64,000 nucleotides of DNA from Eumeta japonica (GCA_005406025.1 BGZK01001003.1:124001-188000), one strand, 5' to 3'; positions 32,361-45,000 are shown, numbered from the stretch's first letter. Made by a program: numbers and translations. Notes: generated by a model not told the origin, from the sequence alone.

Positions 32361-34187
32361 ATGATTGACAGAATTATTAGAAAATGAGGGAATTTATTCT
32401 ATAGGCGTGGGTGAAAGCTATTATACTAACTGTATACTTAATACTGATGATCGCGGTGGTAGCCTCTTTTTGGGAATAATACTTGGTTCTATTGCGAATA
32501 ATCCCCTAGACTGAGACATGCTGTATGAAATGTAATATAATGTTTATTGTCCAAAGTAATAAGTAAATAAATCGCGTTGACGCGTACGGCCGCCGACCTT
32601 GGCCGTGACCGGTCCAATCGCCGCTCGCTCCAGCCCCCGCTCACAATCGTAGACGTTGATACTCCACAAAAACTACAGAAAAACAACCGGCCATGCGTGA
32701 GTTAGGTTCGCAAGGAACTGATTCCGTACAGGAACTCCTTCATATTAGGTTTTTATAATATTTTGATAGCATTTGTACTACATGCATTCTGGTAAAAAAT
32801 ATAACGTGTATATAAACTGTGCCATTTACGTAACGTTCTGCAATCAAATGAGCGGAATAAAGCTAATTTTGCTGTGCGGTTGTGACACTTCCGATAATTT
32901 AAAGACCTCTTTGTTTATTTGTTCATTTTTTGGGATAATTTCAGATTTATGCTCGCTAGCAGCTTTTAAGGCTTTTTCAAAGACATCATTAAAGGTAAAT
33001 AGTATAACGCACTTTAAATATGATGATAACGCACTTAAGATATGATTTAAATTTTGCGTCGGTGTTTCAATTTGAATATATGCGTAACTCTGAAAAATTC
33101 TTAATCGATCTGTCAAAATTAACGACAATAACTTATGACGTTCATTTTTTATGGCTTAGGCTTTTAATTAACCTTCTGTCTTCAGTAACATTTTTTAAAT
33201 ACTTTATCTAATTCACTTAAGTTTGGTACTTTAGGTACTAAATATTCAGCAAAATTAGTAAAAAAATCTGAAATTGAAAAACTACGATTTACACTGAGTA
33301 TTTTTAAAAAGACTTATTCCCAATGAATATATTATTTTTAAATGATTATGACATAATTCGAAACAAAAATAATTTATATGGACAGTAAATATAAGTAATA
33401 AACTAAACAATATTAAATCATTATTAAAAAAAAAAAAATTATTTAAAAAAAAAATGCCATTTGGCATCCGAAATGGACGTAGTTTTCTCGTTACATTTTT
33501 GAAATGTAAAATGACCTCCATTTTTAAATTAATTAGCCAATTTAGCTCATCTTAAAACTCGTTTAAGGTAATTGTCTATAGAATAAGTGTGCTAAGTTTC
33601 ATTAAGATCTCTTGAGAATTGTGGGCTCTAACGTAATTATTATTCTCTTGGTATTCCATAATCAGTCTTGTCAATTTTGAAATATGATTAAAGTGGTGAA
33701 AAATACTATAAAATAAAAATTAATAAATATAATTGAAAGCTTATTTCCTCAGGTATTATATGATTTTTACAGAAATCAGCTAAATTTCATCGTCCAAAAG
33801 TTGTTACAAATGGCCACTATTTCATAACTAATTAGCAGAATTCGCTCATTATCGAATTTGTTCAAGGCGATTCCTTGTAAAATAAGTACACCAAGTGTCA
33901 TTAAAATGCCTTGAGAATTGCGAGCGCTATCGTGATGACAATAAACTTTTGAACCGATGCTTTTTTCTGAACTTCCTCGGCCGCAGAGAACATAATATGA
34001 CAAAATTTCTGCAAGTTCCGTCATGAGAACAAAAACAAAAATTAGATTCCTAAAGAAATCTAATAAAAAAACAATAAAACTAAACTTTTCTCTTCTAAAA
34101 GCTAATTAAATCAGTCAATTTTAGATTATCTTTCTCTTCTTTTGAAACACAATAATCAAGTATGCCTTTCTTAACTAATCTAGGTAA
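32361..34187. other. non-coding, AT-rich
   Basis: One CpG-rich strip at 32,575-32,650 and A/T runs near 33,425-33,455. The ORFs at 32.8-33.5 and 33.8-34.0 kb have no recognised domain. Confidence 0.45.
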
Positions 34188-34400
34188 TTACTTATGAAAT
34201 TTTGACATTAACACAATTTCCCAAATCTTATCTTTCTTTTGATCTTCTATAATGTCTTGATCAAATATGTAGCGTAGAATCTGTTACACGTCATTGGCTG
34301 GATTATAACAGGAACTCGCCAGTTTTCCGACCAATATGTATCTGTCTGTGGTACAGGAGTGCAGACATTATCATAACTATGCTCAATCAAACTTTTAGTT
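34188..34400 (-). pseudogene. piggyBac-like transposase fragment
   Basis: On the minus strand one frame gives SYDNVCTPVPQTDTYWSENW then RVPVIIQPMTCNRFYATYL, and a shifted frame continues DIIEDQKKDKIWEIV before a stop. The order YWS.....VP.I...M..NRF followed by (D)KIW is that of the N-terminal part of piggyBac-family (PGBD) transposases, just before the first catalytic Asp. The DDD catalytic triad and TTAA-flanked ends are not visible. A frameshift and stops show it is dead. Family call is from motif memory. Confidence 0.5.
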
Positions 34401-36540
34401 CTTTTGTGGTCGCACCCAGTAGTTTGCCCTTAATTACGACATATGTACGATTGGAACATTCAACAATAATTGAAAGTATGTCATTGTCTACCTATTGCTT
34501 AAAAATTTACGCTAATCTCAGGAACTTGCGTATTTTTCCAAATGTGTTGCTTGCATCTAACTATTGAATTTAGACTGAAAATAATCCTCAGTGCAATCAA
34601 CTTCTTTATTAACGCCGACCACTCACAAGCACGTTTGATTTCTTTCTCTTGCGCTTAATACTTCGCACCGCCTAGTCTTCTCAAGCCTCTTCGACCTCAA
34701 GAAACAATAAATCGAACAAACGAATTATCTGTTATACATAGTGATAGTGAGGTATAGGTGTGTTTAGATCTAGGTTTTCGTTCTGTGTTGAGTCATCAGA
34801 ACTCTTGAGATCAAATTTTTTCATTTTATACAGCATTGAAGTCAGGATTTTCATGAGAATCGTCACTTAATGGTAGGTACTATGCTTGATTCTTCAAGTG
34901 CGTGAAATATATTTTCATTTGTTAAACCAATAAAAAAAGAATAAGGAGAAATAATTACCTACGTACTTTTAAAAGGACCTTGGTTAGCAAGAAAGTTCGA
35001 TCGTTACTAACAACTGCTCCTTTTAAAAAGACATACATCGTTAACTAATAAAGCATTCTTACGTACACTGAACCACTTTGTCAAACATAACTTTAGATAT
35101 GATTTCAGGCAAAGTAATCATGAATATAATCAAATTAATATAGTTTAATATGGAATAAACTACATCGGCGTTTCGAGCGCAAACCGGCCATGTCCCCGCG
35201 TATGTCCATGCCGGCCATGTCAACGCGTCAAACCTTGGACGTTTTATTTTTTATAGACCCAGAATGATATTGTATATGACACAAAATTGCATTTTTTACA
35301 AACGTTCAAATAGCAATCGCGCCAGATTCGTATAGGACTATGTGCAGCTGGCGGTGAGGCTTCCCTTAAAAGTTTAGAGAAAAATGTTTGCGACAGAAAC
35401 GGACGAGTGGAACTAGTGCTCCATGGTAAAATAATGAATTAATAAAATAAATTATTAGAAATCGAAGCCAGCGACAGCTTTTTAAGTAATCGTATTTTTA
35501 TTTTGAGTGTTTGTAACGATGAATCAAGCTAATAAGCGTTTATAATTTTGGATATAAAAAATATTATGAGAATTCAGAATGCTGCGATGTTTGTTGAAAT
35601 CTTTACGTAATTTATTATGTAAGACTTTACTCAGCGGAAATTCATTTCAGAGCCTTGTCTGCAAATGAAGTAGCATTAGAGCCAGAGAACATGAAGCATG
35701 CAAGACGTAATCCGCCACTGAATCGAATTAGTTCTTTCACTATAAGTTCCAATCCAACAAATTCAATTATTATTCGAGTGGATTCGACGTATATTAAATG
35801 CTGTACAAGTATTAGTGTTAATTTTGTCAATCTGTCATGCTCATAAATGACAAATATCTACTTTCGTTTCGTGCTAGAAAAAAACATCATCAGAATAATG
35901 TTAACAGCCACATTCACGAGCGTGCCTAGGATGTTACTAGTTGATGTAATTGTAAAATGTAGTTCCAATCAACTCCATAGATGGCGTTAATAAAAGTGGA
36001 TCCATCGGAAATAGCCAACACAGACTATGGCTTCGAATTTAATGGTTGTGCGTGGTAGTTTTAGCTTCTGGAAATAAAAATATTTTTTTTAGAAATTCTA
36101 AAGATACTGTGTTCAGTCCGATTATCGAAAATAGAGTTGTCATCAGATTTTCACGTTTTAGGGTCATAGAAATCTGTTGTGATTGCTTTCCAAGTGATAT
36201 CTGTATGTTTGTTCTTTTTTGGAAAAATGTTCAAAAATTGTTTTTGTGGAATTTTTTTAACTACTCTACCTCTAAATATTAAAGTCTAACTAGCTCTTCT
36301 GCTTGAAAAATAACGTCAACGGTACGACCTTTGATAAAAACTCTTTTTTTATCGGATTTTTCGTGAACGTTTGTTTTGCATAGCTCTCGAATAAAAAAGC
36401 AATTTTGACGATGTGAACGACGTTCTTTTTAAAGAGAAGTGCTGGTCAGATTTTTGAAAAGAACAACATCGATTATTGTAAATTGCATCAAAATTAATGT
36501 GTTCGTTTGTGAGATATCGTTAACGATAATTTAAATAAAT
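34401..36540. other. non-coding, AT-rich
   Basis: CCGGCCATGTC occurs twice within 35,184-35,222 in a local ~30-bp duplication. The overlapping ORFs on both strands at 35,642-35,846 lack a domain. Confidence 0.45.
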
Positions 36541-36545
36541 TCAAA

Positions 36546-37120
36546 AAATCAAATCAAAGATATTTTTATTTCAGAGATAATAGAATTTACATTTGAAAAG
36601 CGTCATAAACAACTGATTTCATTAAACTTACTATCCATTCCAAACGCTGATTCACCATGAGAGGAATGGCCAAGAAACTTAATGTTTGCTCTTTTTTAGT
36701 TATCAATTCAAAACTTTGAATAATTAATAATTTATTACAATACTTAATAATAACATGAAGCAACCTGATAGCTGAGCAGTCCATCCCATGGGCTTTTTTT
36801 CATTAAAATATTCAAACACGGTATAATTGCTCTTGCTACAAAACTTTCTAATAACGAATCATTTAAATTCATAAAATGGAAAATTTTGAATTTCTTTGCA
36901 AAATTTTGAAATTTTGAATTTGGATCTTACTATAAAAGCGCACACATTGCCTCTTAAACGATTTATTAACTTGGCTTTATGGTTTTATGAGCAGGAAGAT
37001 CGTTTTAATATCTAGTGTTAATGTTATGGATATCGCTCCTTCTTTAGAACGATTCTATACGTATCTTCTCTTAACATACACCAGGTTTTCGTAAATGTAC
37101 TGTGACGCTACATTTCGTAC
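36546..37120 (-). mobile_element. Jockey/CR1-type LINE, 3' end fragment
   Basis: Minus-strand 3' end of the same LINE family found at 61.57-62.56 kb. Shared landmarks: the end AAATATTTTTATTTC.. with a TCAAATCAAA tail, a GGCCTGATAG/GCCTGATAG-like CAACCTGATAG block, the TATAAAAGCG/ATAAAAACG(C/T)ACACA block, the TAATATCTAGTGTTAATGTT block, and ACACCAGGTTTTCGTA. Translated, it covers only the C-terminal tail after the RT domain, broken by frameshifts. 5'-truncated on integration. Confidence 0.75.
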
Positions 37121-38690
37121 ATGTATCGTAAAAAGGGCCTTTGGAAATAATATGGGGAAAATTTAATGGATTGGCGTTTGGTAATCGGTCGATATTTTTT
37201 TGTTAGACTGTTCTATGTCGAATGCCGTAAAGCAGATCAAAATCGATGAATGCGTTCAAAAGATATCGTAATTGAAAAATTAAATCAAAAGCGATTTTTT
37301 TTTATTTAATATTAGTACCTATATAGTATTTTTGAATTCGAAGAGCTCAAAACGCATTTGAACTATTTTTGAGCCAGAGAGCTCGGAAAAGCACAAAAAT
37401 GGATCTTTTAAGCATGTTGAGCGTAATAATTTACTGCTACTGCTATTTGAACGCTCAGAGCTAGAAATTACGTAGTAAGGGGTGACCAGGGGCGCGCCTG
37501 CGGGTCAACCGATCTTCAGATTTTTTGTATTTCCCTCTCACTGAATTTGACGAAACATTGTTTTTAGTTTTCGTTGCTATCAGTAACGATAATTTATTCT
37601 GTACGAAAGATTATACTTCTAGTTTGGTCCCATTTTTCTCAGATGTGAGATCTGATGATGGTATACATGAGAATCGACGTAACTCTTTCAGTATTATAGC
37701 AACTGTTATATTGTTGTAATAGGTCATACATTTGTCCTTAAAGTGCATAATCTGGTGAAATGGAGTGCATGATGACGACCACAGATAACCACAGGAACTT
37801 GTCCAGCAATATTTATTTAATTAAATGGGAAGAGATTTTGTAGCTGTTCCGTGTTGTTAAGCAACTTATAGTTATCAAAATGATGTTGCGAAGTGGAGCT
37901 GATAATGTAGTATCAGTTGAATTCTGAGGATAAGATCCACGAGGAATCGTTGGAGCTTTTCATATATTGTAGGCACATGTACCACTCTTTCCTAATTGTC
38001 TATAGTAACTGATGAATTTGAACTCGGAAAACACCATTTGACGAAATTAAGCAACTCATGCTCATGTAACTGCGTATAATGATGTGATAGTGAACTCTTT
38101 GAGTTCAAATATCTACATTTTGTTAATTTATTTTTACTTTTCAACTACGATATCTTTTGAAGGTATCTTTCAACTTCGATTCGCTTTGTGGCTTTCTGTG
38201 CAGTTTTTTTTATGCAAAAAAAAAATGATCAAGTACCAAACACAATTTAACAAGAATTTTTAAGTTCTTTTATAATGATCCTGTTTTATAAATATTGTGT
38301 TAACTATATCTTTCAAATACATCAAATCGATTTTGATGCAGTTTACAACAATCGACATTGTTTTTTTAAGAAAAACTGATTAGATTTTGGTATCGATCGG
38401 TAGGGCAGTCTAAAAGTTATTTAAAAAAAACCGTTATTCTGAAAATTATATTTTGGGATTTTTCAAAATCTACTATGTGCCCGACCGAGTTATTTCAAAT
38501 ATTCAAGAACTTTAAGTTTACGTGGACTACTTTCGGATGCCCAAACTTCATTTCGATCTGTTAATCCGTTCAAAAGTCATGAAATTTATACTTAAGGCGC
38601 ATAGACGCACGTGAATAGGCCCACGCGCACGAACACAGTGCATACGATTAATAAGCCCGCGTGTCGAGTGAGTTTATAATATTTTTTCCG
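37121..38690. other. non-coding, AT-rich
   Basis: No gene recognised. Parts (37,190-37,290 and 38,360-38,600) have the phrasing of old transposon sequence, but no copy occurs elsewhere in the window. Confidence 0.4.
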
Positions 38691-38699
38691 AATTTTCTG

Positions 38700-39076
38700 A
38701 AGGAGTGGCGGTATTCTTAGATAACTTTATCTCGAGGTGGGCGAGCATGCGGCCGGTCGACGCGTCCCGTGGAACGGCGTCGAATGTTTTAAATCTTAAA
38801 GCAGGTGATCCCGACGATAGTATTAAGAAACTTTTTTTCGAAATTCACCATTTGTGGACAACGATGCAGGTAGCAGGCAGGGAGGTGGTAGCCAGAGAGA
38901 GGTGGAGAGAACGAGCAGGGGAGCGCGGCCGCCGGCGGAGGCTGCGCGCCCCGGCCCGCGCCTCGCCCGCGCCCCGCCCGCGCCCTGGCCGTCCGCGCCG
39001 GCTCAGTCGGCAGTCGGTCCACCGTCGCCGGTGTCGTAGCTTGTGTGTATTGTCGTGGTGTCGTTGTCCAGTGCAG
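38700..39076 (+). promoter_or_regulatory. CpG-rich promoter and first-exon candidate
   Basis: The strongest CpG-rich block of the window, densest at 38,920-39,030. TCAGTC at 39,003-39,008 matches the arthropod initiator; with its A as +1 (39,005), TGTCGT at 39,032-39,037 lies exactly where a DPE should be and matches 5 of 6 consensus positions (RGWYVT). A consensus donor, CAG|GTGAGT, follows at 39,076/39,077. A short untranslated first exon 39,005-39,076 is the simplest reading; the rest of the gene would lie beyond a long intron. No coding sequence supports it yet. Confidence 0.4.
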
Positions 39077-39144
39077 GTGAGTACATCGCCCGCGCCGATT
39101 CGTCTCTCGTCCGACCGAATGAAAATTAAGTGAAGTGAATGCGG

Positions 39145-40040
39145 CACGTGCTCGGTGTTTACTTTCTATCGATCGAAAAGAACGTGGTGTGCAAATCGAG
39201 TTCGGATCAAATAGAAGTAAACCCGTGTCGACCACAGGCGCGGTCGGCGCACGCGGGACGTGGTCGTGGTCACAACGATAAGTCCTCATCGGTAGCGATA
39301 TATCCTTCCTTCGTCATATATTTCTTCTATCCATTCACGAGTCCTTTCTTTCGTTCATATTATTTTTTTAACACCCGTATATTTTTCTGTTAATTAAACA
39401 GATAAGGTACCCGGGCGGGCATAATGATGGACGTTTGTCTTTCAAAAGAATGAAAAATGTCTACGGTTGTAAAGATATGTCAACTTTTACGATATTTTAT
39501 GCCAAATAATTTCAAGATTCTCGGCTGGCGTTCGTCAGTCGCGACACGACGTCCAGCGCAGGCCTGCGGACCGCATAAATAAAATGAATATTTTTGTGAA
39601 TGGAAAAAATAATATAAATAAAAAGAGATTTTTGAACGGCATTAAATTGGGACCGGGCTGCGTCTAAATGGAATCGAAAGGCGATCATGGTCTAGTACGC
39701 ATCAGTATTTTATTTAAAATTAGTATGTAGTACTAAATAAAAATATTACGAAGTTTTGATAGTTTCCTTCTAAATAGATATATAGGTACGCTTATAGTAT
39801 TTTCTAAAATCTACTCGATTTAGAGGGGTCGGTGATTGCCCGATATATTTTCGTACCTAAGAGTTATAAAATTCTCCGACACAAAAAAAATCCTTAAAAT
39901 ATTAAAACGAAATTCCATTTTTTAAATTAAGCTATTATTTTTAATATTTAAAACGTGTCAAGGAATCGGTACCTATACAAAATCGACTCCAGCTAGATCA
40001 GGTACCTAGTATTATTTATCTAATTTTTACCTAGTGTTAT
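39145..40040. other. non-coding
   Basis: CpG content falls off over 39,145-39,290, then AT-rich. No feature recognised. Confidence 0.45.
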
Positions 40041-40042
40041 TA

Positions 40043-40102
40043 GATACACTGGCATATTATCTAGTTACCCAGGTGGTTAACTAGATAATATGCCAGTGTA
40101 TC
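40043..40102. repeat. perfect 25-bp hairpin
   Basis: Arms 40,043-40,067 and 40,078-40,102 are exact reverse complements; loop 10 nt, and inside it CC and GG can extend the stem past a 1-nt bulge. Longest perfect hairpin in the window. Confidence 0.95.
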
Positions 40103-42485
40103 ATCAGGAAGCTAGTTGTCATTTTATTCAGAAAAAATCTACGTCCAATAAATCAATAAAAATCATAAACCATCATAAATAAAAAATGCGATGCGCTGTA
40201 CACTAATACATCTGTATAATACATTTTCCAGACTAAAACGAAGTAGAAAGCTTAAAACAATTTCTGATTGGTGATTGTGAATTTTTAATAAGTTTGACAA
40301 TACTTGTAATTTTCAAAACGAAAAACTTGGGACCCATTTGTCTTGATCCATATTGTTGTAGATAATTATTGATTCATAAATAGTTCATTTAAGAGACAAG
40401 AACGCGTTAATAAAAATGTAGTAAAGGTTCAGGGTTGAGTTTTTTAAATCGAATATTTGTTATAGTTGTTTTGTGTCGTAGGTATCTGTGTTGTTTCGTC
40501 TGTTGTGTTTTGAATTTTATTTTGTAGAGCGGTACCTACTAGGTGATATTGCTTGGTGCATTAAAAAGTAATTTAAAAGAGAATTAATAGACATATTGTT
40601 TTTAGAGTTGTCATGTTTCACAGGATTCTTAATTTTTTTCACTTATTACATATGAGATTTTTATATATTTGGCATTTTTAAAAGTCGTTATTTAATATTT
40701 GTTCTACACTGGGAATAAATATGTACGTTATATTTCTAAAAAATATACAGAAATTAGTTTTTTTTAGAAACAAGCTTCTATTATTGACTAAAAACTAAAA
40801 AGTTAAATTGAAACTTAGTTATTTCCCTTTGAAACTAACCATTTTCTACATTTTAATCATTGATAGCATTAAAGTTCCTTCTTTCTTGTCTATATGCAGT
40901 ATATAATATTACATATAGACAAAATTACGCATGTAATATATAATATTACATATTGGAAGTAACGACTAACTATTATAGCTACACCCAAATTCAGAATTAT
41001 GAAGTAAGTCTTTTGCCCGTGGATTTGTTTGCATCCGCTTAGCTGGCGCTAACCCTATATCCCTGGGTACAACATCCGTGTCAAGATAGTGTTTAGAACG
41101 AGCTATCGCATTACAATCATGATTAGATTTCGTGTCTGTGTTGTTCACTATAATTAAGTTCCCTCGCCGGGGGCCCGGAGTTTCGGCTCGTTTCTATGAA
41201 CTGACACTCGCTATGGGTTGTATTAACAAATCGCTATTACCTGTAAGAGCTTTTTCAGTCCAGTTTTGAGGTCTGTTTATGGTAACACATAAACTGTGCC
41301 ATTAACGTATTAATCAACGTAACTCGCATTTCAAGTTAACTTATAAGATACCGTATCGAAGAATATCAGTAGAGAGTGGTCATTAGTTAACTTAAGATCG
41401 AGATTAAATAAAAGCAGGAACTAATAGAAAACATTGATTTTTATAGTTATTAGATATGGTTATTACGATGAATTTTTCGCTCCGGTGACTAATAGATATC
41501 GCTTGCAAAAGCGATATATTAGGGATATATTAAATCCTTTTGAATATTGGTCGCTGCCTCAATTCAGAAAAAAAGAATTGGATTTCAAAAGATTTTTGTG
41601 ATTGCAATGTACTATAATATTTATGACTATTATATAATAATATAAATATAATCATTGTCTATTATATAGAGTGTTATTGATGTTATTTTTCGATTGCACT
41701 CCTATAATGGAACGCTACTAATTCGTTCTGACAGAATAAAATATTTATTATTTTCTACATTTACTTGAGAAAAATATTGTATGAGTATGACTTAAGTTTG
41801 CTTTATTGATTTATAAGTTACTAAAAATTTATATTAACTGTGATATTATTTTATATTATTGCTCTCATTTGATATTATTCCTAAGATGAGATGAGAGCGA
41901 TTTATTAATACGAGCGTAGGCTCGTATACTCACATAGGTATGAGAGTGCGTATCAGTGTATTTTAGAGAAAGTAATATAAACAAGTGCCAAACTTGGTAT
42001 GATCAAAGTGCAAATATATGGAAACAATAAATAAAAATTGGCCTAATAATTAAAGACAAACATACAGATAGACAGACAGTAGCATGTTATTTGCACAATT
42101 GTTTCTGACTGAACCGAAGGTATAACAAAGTGCACCGACAGACAGTAGTATATCATTCGTAAAGATTAAATATGTTTTGACTGCATTCAACTTTTCATTA
42201 ATATCGGTTAAACAGTTTTTATATTATAAAAGAAAAAATAATAGAATTGTGGTCACTAAGTCATAAAACATATATTAACCAAATAGTTTCATAAAAATAT
42301 TGAATATGCAGACAAATCCTACAGATTTATATGGTAGTATAAGATATTTAAGATATAATATATATTATGTATTCAAATATTGTCTTATGTATAATATAAG
42401 ATATTATATATTCAAATATTTTCGTATTTTTTTGTTGTATCCATAAAAATGAATGCAATGAATCGTAACTTATAAGACATGATTG
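40103..42485. other. non-coding, AT-rich, with inverted repeats
   Basis: TTGTCTATATG (about 40,887) pairs with CATATAGACAA (about 40,912), and ATGTAATATATAATATTACAT just after is itself nearly palindromic. The minus ORF at 40,966-41,148 has no recognised domain. A GC-rich spot lies at 41,160-41,190. Confidence 0.45.
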
Positions 42486-42489
42486 AAAA

Positions 42490-42700
42490 GATCACATGCT
42501 CACAGAATACGGACATGAAGTAGCAGTTTCTGCTGTTCGTTTCATCCAGTGAGTGAGAGTTCTGGCGGCCCACTCGCCCTCTTCACTACCCTGATCCCCA
42601 CTCCATTAGACTCCCAAAAGGTCGGCCACGCATTGGTCACTCCTTTGGGATTGCTCTGATAGCTCGTCTGCTCGTTTGATCGTTCGTGTATTCTATGAAA
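42490..42700 (+). repeat. dispersed repeat R3, copy 1
   Basis: CAGAATACGGACATGAAGTAGCAGTTTC and the following AGTGAGAGTTCTGGCGG block match 48,470-48,540. The CGTCTGCTCGTTTGATCG ... TATGAAAAAA end is typical of an abundant lepidopteran retroelement 3' end. Confidence 0.55.
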
Positions 42701-42919
42701 AAAGTAGCCGTAATCATATCATTTTGAGTTTTCCGCCCCCTCAAACTGCTGAATAGCAAAAATTTCCATTAATTTAGATAAGTTAATTATTTTTGACCTA
42801 TCAGTCTGAAATAAAGAAATTGTGATAGAATAATATGTGATAAAGTTCTGACAAAACAACTTTTGTGTATCACGCGCATAGAGAAATAAACTGTTATGTT
42901 ATAAAAAAACACAAATTTT

Positions 42920-43110
42920 AACAAAAATAACCGACTTCAAAACAAAAATTATTCCAAAACAAACAAATATGCACTCAAAAGTGAAAAAATAATTGAGTAT
43001 TTTTCTAAAATTTAATAATCAATTTAGTTTTTCTACTCATCAATATGTAGGTACAATCTATGTGTCTACCACGCAAGAAGGTAGATAGGTATCTATCCAC
43101 TACAAATTTA
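42920..43110 (+). repeat. dispersed repeat R2 fragment
   Basis: ATAACCGACTTCAAAAC then ATATGCACTCAAAAGTGAAA and ACCACGCAAGAAGGTAG match the start and the end of the copy at 28.6-29.4 kb, with the middle missing. Confidence 0.65.
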
Positions 43111-44106
43111 ACTCAACACATACCGATGAATAACAAAATGATCAAAATATTTTTTAGAGTTCTCCTAAGTAAAATGAAATAAAAATGTTAGTAGACTACA
43201 TAAAAGTCAATCAAGTTATTACGATAATACAATTATTACAATTATTGTTATTTTTGGAGCCGGTGTCTATTGCTAGGTAAATTGTAGTGTTTTCTTGGCT
43301 GACTCTAGCTCAACTTCAAGAGCAGAAGAAAAGTAGAATGCACTATAGTAACACAGATTACAATAGAAGTAATAAAAGCAACCTTAGTCAATCAATTTCA
43401 AGGAAACGTTAATAAAATGAACCTTAGTAACAAATCACAAGAACTGTGCAATTGGTGAATACTGTTGGGAAATCCAAGATTTCATAAAAATAAGCCTGAA
43501 AAATACAAAAAGAAAGTCTAAACCAATCATCTTATTTGACAAAACCATTGGAATAATGAAAATGAGAAGTGTCTTACAAAATGATGAATATCTCAGCAAG
43601 AATTACAAAAAAAAATAATAAAGCATTATATAAAGAAACTAATAAGGAAATCGAAAAATGCTATGAAAACTATGGAATGAATACTATAAAAAGACATCTG
43701 GTTAACTCAAGAAGTGTTGAAAAAGCATTTAAAGAACTAGTTAAAGATAACGTGTTTTAAACTTGGTACTAAGAAAAGTGAAACCCGCACAGAAATTATT
43801 AATAAAGCTACAGACTTCTATACTAAGTTATATAGCCGAACAGATCAAGAAAATATGCAGATAGTCGTCAGATATGTCGCACAATCTTTTCTTATATATA
43901 GCACACATGAAATCCTTATACAAATAAAAGAAAATGAAGCTTGATGAAAGCCCTGGACTCGATGGTATTACAAACAAAAGTATCGAACATTCTGGAACCC
44001 TCCTACTGAGACCACTCATATCTTATTTAGAAAATTCTAGATGAGGGACATGCCCCTCAAAATGGTCCGAATCTGAAATTATACTGTTGTAAAAAAGAAG
44101 ACCCAT

Positions 44107-44398
44107 ATGAAACTACTGCTCCATAAGCCTGATGATGTCTTTTTTGAGCAAATTATTTGTATCATGCCGTTAGACGCAATACCTCCTGTCGTCGATAAGC
44201 ATCAACCAGGTTTTAGAAAACGTTTTAGTATAGTAGATCATATTCATATTATTGAACTAGTCATGCAAAAATATTCTGAGTTTCGCTAACCGTTATATAT
44301 AGCTTTCATTGCATGTAAAGAAGCTTTCGACTCAATATCACATAGTGTTATTTGGGCTACTTTGAAGAATGAAAACGTAAGTTATAAGTACATTTTCA
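44107..44398 (+). pseudogene. RTE reverse transcriptase, N-terminal palm fragment
   Basis: The open frame 44,107-44,289 carries FEQIICIMPLDAIPPVVDKH then QPGFRKRFSIVDHIHIIEL, the RT region before the first catalytic Asp (the usual form is VYKIFEQII and QAGFRKGFSTVDHI). After a TAA the reading continues in frame as PLYIAF-like and KEAFDSISHSVIWATLKNEN, where the first catalytic Asp should be in the FIDYKKAFD-type motif; here it reads FIACKEAFD, so the Asp is mutated. The fragment then runs into the inserted element. Confidence 0.75.
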
Positions 44399-44410
44399 TA
44401 CTGAAAAAAT

Positions 44411-44972
44411 GGGTGCGTGTACTTATGTACGCGCGTGAGAAGTTATACTTCTTTGGCATCATTAAAAAATAGTTTTTAATTGCATGCAAATAATTAATTA
44501 CAATAAAATAATAAAAGGACTGGAAAAGGATAGTCAACCTATCAATTAGAACTTCAATTGTACAAATAACGTCAATTATATTAGAGCTCTTAAAAAAGTA
44601 TATAAACACAATTTTTTTCCCTGATATTTACGAATAGTAAATAATATTAATCAAAATATTCAATTGAAATCACTACTGATTATAATTTATTAGCACATAT
44701 ATAATTCGCATTTGTAGGAAATTAAAACACGTGTTGTGTATGTAGAAACTAGAAATATTTGGATAAATATGAATACAGTGATCAGAGGTGACGAGTGTGT
44801 CAACATGCCCGACTAATTGAGATTTCATTTATGTTTTGTTGGTAGCATTTAATGAGCGGTTTAGCGGCCAACTTCAACCTGTTAATTTTGTGTTACACTG
44901 TTGTGCGCGTATCTTAAAGTTTCACTCTCATCTTTTTTACATAACGCGCCTAAAGAAGTATAACTAAAATTC
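44411..44972. mobile_element. TIR element family, copy D, nested in the RTE LINE
   Basis: The insertion is bounded by AAAAAT on both sides (44,405-44,410 and 44,973-44,978), a likely target duplication. Left end has GAGAAGTTATACTTCTTTGG, right end on the other strand AGTTATACTTCTTTAGGCGC, giving terminal/subterminal inverted repeats. Interior and ends match copy A at 7.5 kb. The host LINE reading resumes immediately after it, which fixes the borders to within a few bases. No transposase. Confidence 0.85.
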
Positions 44973-45000
44973 AAAAATCTATTCAAGCAGCACTAGTAAG

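Noticed and set aside
32773..33211. Overlapping ORFs on both strands near 33 kb
   Set aside because: AT-rich composition, no recognisable motif, no splice structure.
33776..34024. 82-codon minus ORF near the piggyBac trace
   Set aside because: Shows no piggyBac catalytic motif and does not join the fragment in frame; no support as coding.
35642..35846. Mirror ORFs on both strands
   Set aside because: Same DNA open on both strands with no domain; chance is sufficient.
38705..39289. Long overlapping ORFs of up to 166 codons on both strands
   Set aside because: Stop codons are rare in any frame of such CpG-rich DNA; no domain, and several frames on both strands are open at once.
40966..41148. 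60-codon minus ORF (MNNTDTKSNHDCNA...)
   Set aside because: Composition looks protein-like but there is no recognised motif, no extension and no splice evidence.
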